64,000 nucleotides of DNA, taken from Nyssa sinensis (Eukaryota > Streptophyta > Magnoliopsida > Cornales > Nyssaceae). Positions within the stretch are counted from its first letter, which is position 1. Each line of letters starts with the position of its first letter. The stretch lies in contig CM018033.1 of the NCBI GenBank assembly GCA_008638375.1, positions 18,869,794-18,933,793 of the forward strand. The letters are read 5' to 3'. A program made the position numbers and the translations under genes. Below are positions 50,721 through 62,084 of this stretch, piece after piece. A model generated the notes under the pieces. That model was not told where the DNA came from, ran no database searches, and was given only the letters and a program-made list of their open reading frames with translations.

Positions 50721-52177
50721 TGATCGGTGCAAAACTGCAAGTGCACAGTATCGTAGTTTTATAGTAAAGTGATGAGAAAAGTATCGTCCTTAGGGATTGG
50801 TAACTTACTTTTGACAAATACCGAAATTATACTAATCTCGACTTTATTTAAAAAAAGTCACTAAGATTTTTTTAATTGCAATTTAAAATAAAATCAATTC
50901 AAAGAAAATACTCAAAGGAAAAGACAGATGTTGTTGAAAAATGAAATTAATGGGAAAGAAAACTTCTAGGAAATCGATTTTAGCTAATCCCTCACTATGT
51001 TTTACTCATCTAACTAATTGAATTTAATTCTCTATGTTTGTTAGCAAATCTCCAATTCATCCAAAAGCCTCTTTAGACAGTCAATTAGAAATTATTCTTG
51101 TTCATCATTTTACACAAGAGTATGCAAATTAATAAAGTAAGAACGCAATAAGACCAATGATTTTAATACTACATAGATTTATACAAGTCTTTCGATCTCT
51201 ATATTCACCTATGCTGAAATATCCAAGATCTATCCTATAATTTCCTCTTTCGACAGCAAATCACAAGATCAAAATCATCTAATTAATGGCCAGTTAATTA
51301 GAAGCGATAAGCTCAGAATAAATTAGACAAACATGAAAGAGAATTACTTCAAATTAGCATAGAAAAGCAAGCATAGTTCGAGACTAGATTACATTGTTTT
51401 CCTAGAATAAAGAAAATTTAAGTTCATGCTAAAAATTAAATTCAACATAAACGAATTCACCATAATTTCTTTCTGAGAGGAATGGAAGTAAATGAACACT
51501 AGAAAAAAATACTCGTCGCAACCTACAATGCGTCCTCCAAGCCGCAACACCCTTTTCCTTCTTCTCTGCCCAGTCGTTGTTTCTGTTGTTTCCTCCACAA
51601 GGTGCAACGTCAACTGCTTCTGCCTTGCCCAGCGCCGCAGGTTCTTTTTTCTCCTTGCGCCCTAGCTGCCCGAGCTGCACTTTTTCTTTTCTTTTTGTTC
51701 AGCGCCCAGCCGCACTTTTTCTTTTCTTTTTGTTTAGCGCCCAGCCGCACATTCTTTTCTCTCTTTCTGTTGCTTTTTAAACACAGCACCTCTTCACTTT
51801 TTTCTTGCACCACATGTTTTCTCTCCTTTTTTCCTCTGCTAGCCGTCTTTTTAAACACCGGACCCCTTAAGCCCTAGACGATGTAAGGAATTGCAATTTG
51901 ATATTGTATGGTCCAAGTAGTCATGGATCGAGCCCATAATTCACAAAGTGAGCAAGGTGGTTCTCTCTTGGCTTTTATTTTTCAAAGCACCCCTTCATTG
52001 AATAAGAGAGAGTCCACAAACAATGGGTTGCTGACATTAGGATCTTTAATTTCTTCAAATCTGAAATAAAATTTAAATGATGACAATGAAGCCTAAAATC
52101 AACCAGAAAATAAATAAAATTAGACTAAAGTTTAAATTTTAGGAGTGATAAAATAATCTAAATTATGCAAGTCATCA
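50721..52177 (-). repeat. Probable solo LTR or LTR-like repeat
   Basis: It has TG...CA ends: TGATCGGTGCAAAACTGCAAGTGCACAG at the left edge (shown in part) and 'aggagtgataaaat...gtcatca' at the right, a layout I associate with reverse-oriented plant LTRs. About 1457 bp, with no coding content. The flanks cagtc and caacc do not match, so the boundaries and nature stay uncertain. Confidence 0.35.
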
Positions 52178-52739
52178 CAACCTTCATTCCAACTCAAACT
52201 CCTTGCTTGTCTTTTTCTCCACAAAATACAAAAGGTGTCTCTCTTTGTCAGTCTACAGGTCAAAATGGCCAAAGTCCAATTTTTCCCTCTGACAAAACAC
52301 CTCTCAAGTAACTCTTGGTTGTCCCCTCTTCCTTTTCAAGTCTCATCCCTTTTGTAAAACACGTGTCTCTCGAGCCTTTCCTTCTTCTTCAAGCTTAACT
52401 TTCATCAAACTCTCTTCATGATTCCTATTTGAAATAGAAATCTCCTCGAATGTGTTAAGGCCCATGGCCATAACAACCTCTATTTCCTCGAGAAGGATGT
52501 TTGCTCAAAACTTTCCAAATCAGCTATTTCCTTGTAAAACTATCTCAAATGGTCTTCAGTCACGTGCATCTTCCCATAAAAATTTGTATCACTAAACTCA
52601 AAAATATGAACACTTCTCCACGGGATAATGTGGGCCCCAAGTCCGTGGCCTAATTTGTTCAGTTCCAAATTGACAAAAAATTACGTATAAGGTAATAAAA
52701 AAAAAATCCTTTTAAGACCGGTTATCCATACACATAAGT
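52178..52739. other. Unassigned stretch, possible antisense ORF tail
   Basis: No clear frame on either strand. It may contain the eroded end of the antisense ORF to its right. Confidence 0.3.
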
Positions 52740-53769
52740 AGCTCGAAGAATGCAAAATGAGGGCTCTACATCACCAAAGCAAAGTGGTCCAATCAAAGTC
52801 ACTAACATTTAAAGTTGCCAAGAAACTATACAATGCGTGCTCATCAGATTGGCTCTCAAACAACTTTTGTGAGAGGTAATGCTTGGGTCGATATGGGCAA
52901 AACTATGAACTTTCTAAAAGCGCCAATTTGTCCTTAAGCCACATCATAAGCATCAAAGGGCTACCACTAAACTCCTCACTCAAGCCATTATACACCATAT
53001 TGAAGCCATTTAAGGTCTCCCCCAAATAAGGCCTATGATTTTCCATTTCTTGCCAAGATCGTCAACAACCTTGATCAAGCGAGCATCAACCTTATTCGGG
53101 TCAGTTAAAAGTAAGAAACAAAGGATCATGTATATAGCTAAAGCATCCAACTTGGTGCAACTTGGACTCTGGTTCCTAAAGCATTCCATGATAAGTAGAA
53201 AAGAGAATTCTCACCTTGCACTATTAAGTTCGCCGCGATGGCATCCAATGATAGCAAATCAATAATAAAGAAGAGTAACCTCATTGAATCTTAGGGAAGA
53301 TCATTTTACCTTGAACAATCACATAAAAGATAGCACAAAACTATTCAAAATTTGGGCAAAGCTCTTCTATGTTAAACCGAAAGACATGATCAACAAGGTC
53401 CCAAAACCTAGCGTAAGCCTTCAAAAGGCTTTGTTCCACCATAATGTTAATCATGGAAAGAAGGGATTTCAACTTGAATAATCCCAAATTGATCTTCTCC
53501 GATGGAGTGAACGAAGACATCCATGAGTTAAACTCGTTGTAAAAACATCCACACTCATAGTTACGGTGGCCATGAGAAGGAAAAGACTTCAAAGGGGTTT
53601 TGAAAATCAAAGAGAACTGAAATAGATACATGATGGGAGGTCCAAGTCTCTCTTTATGCTCACAAAAACCTACAATTTCATCTCTAAGTCGGTATAGGAA
53701 GTAAAGTTTTGGAAAAAATGCGATTATTGTTAAACCAAGGGAAAAATTAGACCCGGTACCGATCAGCAC
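52740..53769 (-). pseudogene. Antisense extra ORF, DUF7745-like, decayed
   Basis: The open part, 53341-53769 (142 residues), contains 'RLRDEIVGFCEHKERLGPP', 'FPSHGHRNYECGCFYNEFN' and ends 'YARFWDLVDHVFRFNIEELCPNFE'. Downstream, in shifting frames, I read 'KLDALAIYMILCF', 'RLIKVVDDLGKKW', 'GETLNGFNMVYNGLSEEF' and 'NVSDFDWTTLLW'. The order fits the DUF7745 family of retrotransposon-linked plant proteins, relatives of plant-mobile-domain proteins; I name it from memory of family character, so take it as likely, not certain. It lies opposite to Tat pol and downstream of it. The ATG at 53769 falls inside a palindrome-rich block that is repeated upstream of the next antisense ORF. Confidence 0.6.
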
Positions 53770-54071
53770 TCGAGCCGTGGAAACCCCTCACTGTGTACCG
53801 ATCAGCACACAGAGGATTTATGGGCCATTTTGCCTAGTTTCATCTTGGTCTGCATTTTTTTTGGTGTTTTGTGAACACCAAGTGTCAAAGTCACTCATTT
53901 TGGTAAAAAATTAAATACAAATATTTCACTAGGAAAAGCTACATATGTCTTCAGAAACATTTGTACAAACAAAAAAAAATTTAACTTTGTTCATGAATCT
54001 TAAAACTACATATTCAATCTAACGACACCCACACCGTGCACCCTTCTATCACTTAGTCTGTCTCAGAGGCA

Positions 54072-56451
54072 CTACCTCCTCATACGTGTCCTCCTCCTCA
54101 TTGGTCTAGGAGATTGAGTGGGGGAATTCTCAAGTTGGCCCACACTCCTTCTTCTTCGAGCCTCATTCTCCTCTACCTTGATTAGATCTTGCCACCAAGC
54201 CAGACTCAAGGTTAAGTTATCTACTCAAGTTGAGAAACCCTACTCACCTGAAAAAGTAAAAGAGGCAAATTACAAAATAGTGTAAGCAAAGAACACATTC
54301 ACTAGAGAATAGAGATGCCTTACAATGTCTTCGTCGACCTAGCAAGTGGACCTTCGCCATGACTCGGTTCTAGCCTACATAACCCTATGTTTTAAAGCTA
54401 TGATAAAGACCCAAGCCTCTTGGTAAATTAGTCGGGCCACCTGAAATCACAAAGATGTTAGAAAAATTTACGAGAAAAGTTAAGAGGATCAAATGGTTAG
54501 GTCTTACCCTAGTCAAATTTTTGAGGGGAGAAAGCCCTTCAATAATGCCCATAGGTTTAGTAAGTTCCTCGAGATGAAATGTGTAATCTTTGATCATCAT
54601 CGGCACATTAAAGGCAGGAAAGGCCACAAGAATGCCCATCTCAGCAACCACAGTCTCGGCCTCTTAAAAAGATCGATCCTTGGCACTAGGGTAGTCAATT
54701 CGGCGAGGTGGAGGTGGCTCTCTAATCTTAGGAGGTGCTAACTCCTCCAAATAAGTCCCAAACTATGTAAAGTGGTTAAAGAACTGCTTCATCGAGTGGC
54801 CCTCTAATAACTCCAAAAAATGTGCATCCTTGACAAGAGTGTCAATCTTTCGCATATCTTCTAGAGGGGCTACGAGTGGAAAGAGAGCAACCACAGTGTC
54901 CACCTGGCGGTCCACACGCTTACCAAAATAATAAACTCACTCAAAGAGGCCCCTAGAATAAGGCACTTAGAGGCCATCCCCACACTCTACTCCACCAACA
55001 GGTGGACTTCACCCCATGAGTTCTATCATACCTGCCAAAAATACACCATATGAGTCTTGTTCATAGACCAATGATAGCAAACAAGTCATGAAAATAGAAT
55101 CACCATGTCAACCTGAATCTTGTCTAAAGCTAATTGGAACTTGTGAATGGTATTCACACCTCGTCGGGCCCATCGGTTATCCTTCCACTGTCACCGCATG
55201 AGAGGAAACATGACTTCCTCAAGTGAAGCCAAAAGAAATGGGAGTAGCCCCAATACCTTATATGCCCAAATCTACAAAAGAGACGAAACGGAGGTCACGT
55301 CAGTTCCACAAACAAAAATTGTCAAAATAGAAGTCAAAAAAGAAAAAATACACCTCCCAGACCACATTAAAGCCTCCAATTCCCTTAACCAGCCCATGGG
55401 ATAATGAGCATATCAACCGATTAAGCACTACCATTGCCGCTCTATCCCAATTAAACTAGCCAAAGTTGGCCACGTTGTCCAAAGTAACGAGGCACCGAAG
55501 GTGAACCATGTCATTACCATTAGTGAAGAGTATCCTAAAAGAAAGAGCATGAAAGCTCTAGTCAACTGGTCATGAGCTACCGTGCCACAGCACGCCTTGT
55601 GCCAAAAAACCTCTTAAATATGTTTTACTCGAGTTGCAGCACCCGAGGCAAACTAGGGGATCCAACCTAGGGGTCTCTAAATCTTTGTCGATTGGTGATG
55701 GTTATCACTATCCCATGGCACCCAGCCACCACTCATCGGAATGTCGGTTATAGTGGAAAAGTCCAAGGGGGTGAGTGTTACTTCCCCAAATCTCAAATGT
55801 AATGTATTTGTCGTGTCCCAGCACCACTCCACCACTACAGAGCGGACCTTTTAGTCCCGATTAGTGTGGAAGACATGGTCAAGAAAAGGTGTGAAACCAA
55901 CATGTGTAATGTGGCCTTGCATCGTGGGGGCAAGTTAGCCCACCACTCTTCAATGTCGGCCACCGAGCCCCTAACGTGGATCGACAGCTCCCCTTAGAAA
56001 GAAATGAGTGAGATAATGTTAGAATCTCATAAGCATGCCAAACCTAAAGCAAAATGCAAGAAAATCTGAAAAATGATAAAGGGATGTCATTAAGGCATTT
56101 TGTCGAGAGCATGAGTGCACTCTCCCAAGAGGCATGTGAGTGAAGCGTTCATACATGGGAAATTCCCATTTTACATGAAAAACCACTCCCACACCATTTT
56201 TCTCAATCAAAATGGTGAATCTAAAGAAAAAATTCACAAAATAAATGGAAGGAATTGTGAGAAATCCATACCTCTTTGTTTCAGTACCATTGGGACAAAT
56301 GGCGAATTGGTTCCCAAACCAAGTTCATGTAATTCTGAGTACTCTGAGGTGGCTTGTAGTATAAGATAGTCCCCAAGACCAGTTTGGGTGCCACGATATC
56401 TAGGTCTAGATCAAGCATGGCATCCGAGTCATTGTAGCTCTCACTTGCCAT
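54072..56451 (-). pseudogene. Antisense extra ORF, plant mobile domain (PMD), decayed
   Basis: The ATG at 56449-56451 opens 'MASESYNDSDAMLDLDLDI' followed by a conserved 'VLGTILYYKPPQSTQ' block. After an apparent intron, a second exon near 55990 reads 'GELSIHVRGSVADIEEWW'. The core then shows 'VEWCWDTTNTLHLRFGE' and 'TLTPLDFSTIT', the hallmark PMD sequence, then 'RAFMLFLLGYS' and 'NFGWFNWDRAAMVVLNRL'. Later pieces include 'PPPRRIDYPSAKDR'. The end near 54072 is arginine-rich (PRPMRRRTRMRR, then stop). Stops and frameshifts throughout. PMD proteins occur both as host genes and in transposons; here the antisense place downstream of Tat pol suggests a retrotransposon extra ORF. Confidence 0.72.
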
Positions 56452-57119
56452 TTCTTTGTTAAATCTCGAGTTCTCTTACAAAAATCGCATTGTTTGAACT
56501 TCCTAAAAGCTTATCCACGTGTGGGAAACTTCAATCTAGATCCCTTCACAAGTTTTCAAAAATTGGGTGAGGATAGGTAGATAGAAAATTAAGAGAAACT
56601 TAATGAAAAACTAGAAAATTGCAAGAATTTACCATTGGCCGCGCCCAGGTCCCCGAGTGCTGATCGGCACTCACGGGGGACTGATCTGCACACAATAAGT
56701 GAAACCCCTCTTCTGTGTGTCGATCGACACACAGTGCCTTGGTGGGCTGGTTTCGGTTGGCCCATTTCTCAATTTTAGTCCATTTTGTTATTTTAGGCCC
56801 ATTTTCCCCCTATTTTCAGCCAATTTTTTGTATTTTCAATCTACAATTTCCAAAATTTATTAATGAATTCATTGTGGTTTGATTCTAATCACAAGACTAA
56901 AGTGGTTACATGCTCGATTTTGTCCAAACGCATACAAACGTTATAGCTTGATCAGTGAAGGTCAATTAATTTGTTTCATTTTTTTGGGTCAATCACATAA
57001 ATGCTCCAAGAATGAATTCTCTTTTTCAAAACCAATGAATGGCACTCAATTAAACATTTCCATATAGATTCACATAAAGCCTGGTCCCCCCAACAAACCC
57101 GATTTAAGCCATATCCCCA
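56452..57119. other. Region upstream of antisense PMD ORF
   Basis: Holds palindromic motifs: a perfect 22-bp palindrome at 56713-56734 centred on TCGA, and a near-perfect 18-bp one at 56655-56672 (gagtgctgatcggcactc). A similar block lies at 53756-53813. Otherwise non-coding. Confidence 0.6.
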
Positions 57120-57680
57120 ACGAGATATACTCCAAATTCAAATTTCTTAAAACCTATAAAGACCTAATTTCCTTTTGGGTAAGCCGTCAATTGCAATATC
57201 TTGATAACATATTAGGATTGCATTTCCTTTTAGGTACGCCATCTATTGTAGTATTTTACAAACCTATTAGGATAACATTTCTTCTATGTAAACCGTTTAT
57301 CTTAATTTCATCAAATCTACTAGGATCACATTTCCTTTTAGGTAAAGTTGTCTAACGATGCAATTTCATGAAACTTATTAGGATCGCATTTCCTTTTAAG
57401 CAAAACGTCTGAGGACGTATACCCATCTCGTGAGGGTATAACTGCATGAAAGACTTAATAGGATCGCATTTTCTTTTAGATAAGTCGGCTATCACATAGT
57501 CTCATAAAACCTTATTATGATCGCATTTCCTTCTAGGTAAGTTATCCATCGCAATATTTCATAGGGTCTGTCAAGATAGCATTCCTTTCAGATGAGTCGT
57601 CTATCGCAATTTCATAAAACCTATTAGGATAAAGTTTCCTTTTAGGTGATCTTCTCAAAGGATAGCATTCTTTCTTGGTC
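57120..57680 (+). repeat. Tandem repeat of about 55 bp, nine or ten diverged copies
   Basis: The core 'gcatttccttttaggtaa' recurs at about 57166, 57221, 57276, 57329, 57387, 57467, 57522, 57579, 57632 and 57664. Spacing is mostly 53-58 bases with one 80-base gap holding an insert. It lies between the antisense ORFs and the 3' LTR. Confidence 0.85.
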
Positions 57681-57837
57681 TCAATCTACCATTCACGAAT
57701 TACGGACGGTCTAATTCGCCTTAAGGTGATACGTAGGAATCTCATATATAATGATTTCAACCACATCAATTCCACAATCAAGGCCAAAATGGGCATCATG
57801 TTCTTGTATTGACATTCGTTTACTTTCAAGCTCTGCC

Positions 57838-57847
57838 AACAAAGGGC
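57838..57847 (+). other. Polypurine tract of Tat element
   Basis: 'caaagggc' after 'gccaa', four bases before TGTAGACAC. This combination is usual before Tat/Ogre 3' LTRs. Confidence 0.65.
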
Positions 57848-57959
57848 TCTCTGTAGACACAACAGTTTGAGATCCTTAATTATATAGGTTTAGTTTCACC
57901 ATTTTTTGAGAAGTTACTGTAATATGTCCCACCATGGGGTATTTTAATAAACTCACATT

Positions 57960-58180
57960 TCGCCCATAAAGGTTATTTTGGTCATTATGTCCACCAAAGG
58001 CATTTTGGTCATTTTTCTCATTGAGGTCATTTTAGTCATTATGCTCACTAAGGGTATTTTGGTCATTTTTTTCATTAGGGGTATTTCGATCATTATGCCC
58101 ACCGAAAGTATTTTGGTCATTTGGTACCTTAAGACCCTTGAGGGTAGTTTGGTCATTATGCACATATTTGACCATCAATG
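57960..58180 (+). repeat. 27-bp minisatellite with 54-bp higher order
   Basis: The core ttttggtcatt recurs at about 57976, 58004, 58030, 58057, 58084, 58110 and 58148. Units alternate between an 'attatgyccac' type and an 'atttttctcatt' type, giving a 54-bp dimer. A stray copy is near 58338. Confidence 0.85.
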
Positions 58181-58658
58181 GTACTTTAGTAACTTCTAGC
58201 ATTTCCCTAATCTTTAGGCATAGGTTGGTAAATTCTAGAGGTTTCCAATTTTCTAGGGGTATTTTTGTAATATTAGTACCATTTTGCCCCTTAGAAGGCA
58301 CTTTGATAATTTGAGCATAATCCTATCCCTTATAGGTTATTTTGGTCATCTGAGGGCATACATGCAATTTTGACTTTTTATGCGTTAGTGACATTTTTGT
58401 AATTACCGTGTCCCTAAATTCTACACCGAATTAGGGACAACATAGTAAATATATGTGCACACCAAAAACTTGCCTATTTTCATCCCTTCCTTGTCTCAAG
58501 AGAGTTTCCTTAGCAATCTCCATCATTTTAAGGGATTTGTCTTTATTTGTGCACATGAAACTTTCTAAATCTTGTTTGCTTGCTCATTAAGGCTTAATCT
58601 AGGCCATCAATCCGTAGAATTCATTGTGAGCCATTGGATCACACCTTTTTACTTTTTC

Positions 58659-58670
58659 CTATAAATAAAG
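58659..58670 (+). promoter_or_regulatory. TATA box in Tat 3' LTR
   Basis: cctataaataaag, roughly 810 bases into the LTR and followed by pyrimidine-rich sequence. Inferred U3/R border. Confidence 0.55.
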
Positions 58671-59600
58671 CCTATCGGCCACTATAATTAGGGACAATAA
58701 CTTAGGAGCCGAGTGTTGCTGCAATAATTATCTCTATTTTCTCTCTCTATATTTCTCTTCCATTTTTTTTAAGCTTTGTTCTACACAAGTAAGAGTTCTA
58801 CTCCATTCAAGATAGAGTTCTACACAAATGATGATTCAACATCAAGGAGTTCAAGCCAAAGCCTTATTTGATTAGCCGCAAATAATCAGGTACGCTCCAT
58901 AAATCTTTTTTTTTTTTTTTCTCTTTTCCCAATTCAATTCATTTTATCACTTTTGATAGAATTGATTGAATTAGATAACTACGTTGGCTCTGATTTCGTT
59001 ATCTGAACGGATACGTAGGACGTCTCATAAGCCCAAGTCTATTTTTTCCTTTTGTCTTATTTACTTTATGTATTTCATTTATTTTATTCATTTATGCAAT
59101 AGTCATTCTTCTCTCTCTTTTTTCTTTTGTTTCATGTCATGCAATATGTGCCTTGTGGATGAACACTAGAGGCTAGTCCATTCGAATTGGATGGGATAGG
59201 TTTCTCACCCCTTCTCATCTTGTACCTTAGCTCCTAAATTTAGAATTCTCTTGTTTATTATAGACTAGTTTTCTTTGTTTTTCGACCCATGTCAAGGGAT
59301 TTATAATGTAACTAGAACCAAATCATTATAATTTCTTAATTTTTTTGCCATTTTCTTTACATGTAACCACACTTGGTTGTATCAGGTTTGCTTGTTATTA
59401 GTCTAAAAAAAGTTGGCAATTCCTTTCTACATTTTCATGCACCCCAATTCAAAAAAGGCATTCGTCTCCCACCTCAAGAAAGCAGAAAGACGGGTTTTTT
59501 CTAGCACTTGCACTCACACTATCCAACACTTCTTGTTGCTATCCCAACACCTATCGTTATATCAGTGCCAAACCTAAATACTCCAACATTGTTGCTCTCC

Positions 59601-60690
59601 TAGCGCGTATTTAAAGATTTGCATTCAGTTTATATCAGCCTACATGAAGTGTGTTGTCAACCTTCATGTTCAATTCTTTAAAAGAATCTTATCTTGAACC
59701 TCTTTTTCAAGGCAACATATATGATAGAGATGGATTCTCCCACCAATCAAGAATTCGATGTCTTATCTTACTGACAATCCAAGTGCCAAGGCGATTGTTC
59801 GTGTAAGATATCCAATCAAAGCATGTTGGCATCTTTCTTGTATGCTCACAATATAAAAAAAAAAAAAAAAAAAATCATCTTAACATGAATACAAAATCAT
59901 ATAATGATGAAATAATGTCACATAGTGACCAATCAAATACAAAATAAATCCAATCATCTATTGTAGGATGTTAAACATCACTAAGTATAGGCTTAAGACC
60001 ACCATAATTAGTCTACTAGCCCACTAGCGAGGCTAAGCTTCTAGCCTAGTGGCAAGTCCACATGATTTAGTCCTTATGGACCCTAATTCCAAAAGGCAAC
60101 TCCAAAACGGAAATGTATCACCTACACTTATATCCCTTAAGCTTTTAAATCTAGTTAACAATGTGAAATAAAGTTATGTTGAATACAATAATTTTATATG
60201 TTAGAGATACCATACAATTGTAGCTAATGAACATATCATCATACCTACACGGCATTATGTCAACGCGTTACAAGGATCTCTACAACCAAACTACTGTCAC
60301 AATTGCGATTACTAATCATATATTTTGATATCACTTAGATATTGAGGAATCCAATTAGCTATAGTCCGATGAGCAAGAACTAATATATATGAGTAAAGCA
60401 CAGAGCCGCTCTAATAATTTGGCAATTCAAACGAGCCGCAAAAACAATCGTATACACAACATAATACACATCAGAATCTTAATTGTGCTCAAATAGAAAA
60501 ATTCACAAAATATCTATTTCTTTCCTTCTAATCTAATAGCAATAATCAAAACTATAGTATGCTCGTATCAATGTGTCAATAGGTTAGGACTGTAATTAGA
60601 AGATCACTTAGAGATTTTTGAAGATAAAAGGAAAAATGCCATAAGGAAATCTCTAAGGAACTCAAACTCGAGCATAGTCTACTTCACCTA
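59601..60690. other. Unassigned AT-rich region
   Basis: An A-run at about 59857-59874. I see no gene, element end or repeat. Confidence 0.4.
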
Positions 60691-62072
60691 TGCCCTACTT
60701 AATATAAGACAATCACCTCTAAGTGGTAACCGCCCTCAATACAAGACAACCACCTCTAAGTGGAGACAACTAATTTTATATATGTCAGCAATATACAAAA
60801 GATCAAGACACTTCCCTTGGACTATTGTGGCTTCCTTGATCATCGTAAAGTCAATTTCTCGATGAAGTCTAAGGTCCCACTGCCTAGACTATTCTTTGGG
60901 TCACAAGTGAACACTTGAGCAAGCAGTCTTTGCACATTTTGTTCATTAATCTTGAGGCCTAAAATTTCATAGATGATTGCTTTAAGTCACAAATGAACAC
61001 TTGAGCAAACATTCTTTGTGCTCTTTGTTCATTGACCATAAAGCCCAAAACTTGATGCACATAGAATCATCATCTAATTCTCCACAGAAAAGATAATGTC
61101 TAAGTCCATCTAGAAATATTTCGAGATCCAATATGTGCGGATTGAGACAAATCTCACCACTAGGGAGAATTTCTTTACATAGTCTATACCTCTTTTGGGA
61201 TAGAACATCATAGACAAATATAGGAAATAATTTCTCATTAATTAATCCTAAGCAGATCAACCATTCCCACAATCTTGATTCTCTTCTAATTTAGCTTAAT
61301 TTATCATTCATAGCAGTCATTCGTTCACTATTAGCATAGAAAGCTTTTGCCTCTACATATGAAGTAAGATTCACTTTAATCACGTGGAGCAATAGTAAAA
61401 ATTTATCCATTCAATCTCACAAAAAAAATTAGAAAATATTTTAAATTTACTTTTACACAACTTAGAATACTAAGAATCATCCTTTAGTGGTACTTTCCCA
61501 CAAGTGATACATTCCCACTAGGTGATAAGTCATTCCCATTATCCTTGGCGATTATGGAATGAGATAACAATTCCTCAACTTCGCCGAGAGATAATGTGAC
61601 TTTCTTAGATTCTATTAATTCACAAAGTTAAAGATCTTTTATACCTTTCTCATACTTTCACATTGTGCAACTCAATGTAGTTATTCCTTAATTGGGGTGT
61701 TCATTAAAAAATCTAGTGGCACTTTGAACTTTTAAAAAATAATTTTTTTAAAATCAGTATTTTTAAAACTTTAGGGCCAAATTTTTACCAAAGAAAAAAG
61801 GAATTATGTGAACAAATCACATTCACCCCTAAAGGCAATAAGACCTCTAAATTAGGCTTTTCATCATACTCAAGCTTAAAGGAACAAACTGTGAGGGCAC
61901 TTGGTTAAGGACATAGGCTGCACAAAATATATTTGCACCATTATCAACCTAAACTTATTCATCAAAGTCTAATTCCTTTTTTTTCTCTCACATAATTGTC
62001 TAGAACTAGTCAGACAAGTGCCCTCGCTTACATTCTATATGAATAATTTTTGAATTCCTTATATATGTTAGG
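60691..62072 (-). other. Probable decayed minus-strand copia-type internal region
   Basis: A minus-strand primer-binding site at its right edge implies that the internal region lies here, read right to left. A possible gag scrap on the minus strand reads 'KVTLSLGEVEELL' (about 61600). The 96-residue minus-strand frame 60982-61272 has no recognised domain. Short duplications at 60699-60762 and 60901-61040. Confidence 0.35.
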
Positions 62073-62084
62073 GCTTTGATACCA
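62073..62084 (-). other. Primer-binding site, minus strand (tRNA-Met type)
   Basis: The reverse complement reads TGGTATCAAAGC, followed by 'cctaacata', the usual start of a copia internal region. It suggests that an LTR lies to the right of 62085 in reverse orientation. Confidence 0.55.

Larger units (their letters stand above)
34079..59600 (+). mobile_element. Ty3/gypsy, Tat lineage, 5' truncated, with nested inserts
   Basis: Sense pol runs 34100-36945 and 49912-50452, in the order reverse transcriptase, RNase H, second (archaeal-type) RNase H, integrase, which is the Tat signature. Downstream lie two antisense decayed ORFs (52740-53769 and 54072-56451), a tandem-repeat stretch, a polypurine tract and a 3' LTR starting TGTAGACAC at 57852. 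The 5' LTR, gag and protease are missing, cut off at the family C junction near 34079. The 3' limit is approximate. Joining these parts in one element is my inference from order and family habit, since Tat elements often carry extra ORFs, some antisense. Confidence 0.65.
57852..59600 (+). repeat. 3' LTR of Tat element (end approximate)
   Basis: It starts TGTAGACAC after the purine tract. It contains a 27-bp minisatellite (57960-58180), a TATA box at 58659-58670, a T-rich stretch, and the 'gatacgtagga' motif near 59000 that I associate with Tat LTRs. I could not fix the 3' end; a candidate lies around 59.4-59.6 kb. No second LTR is in the window for comparison. Confidence 0.6.

Noticed and set aside
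57978..58301. Open frames on both strands with Ile/Val or Lys/Met repeats
   Set aside because: Produced by the 27-bp minisatellite of the Tat LTR (a period divisible by three keeps frames open).
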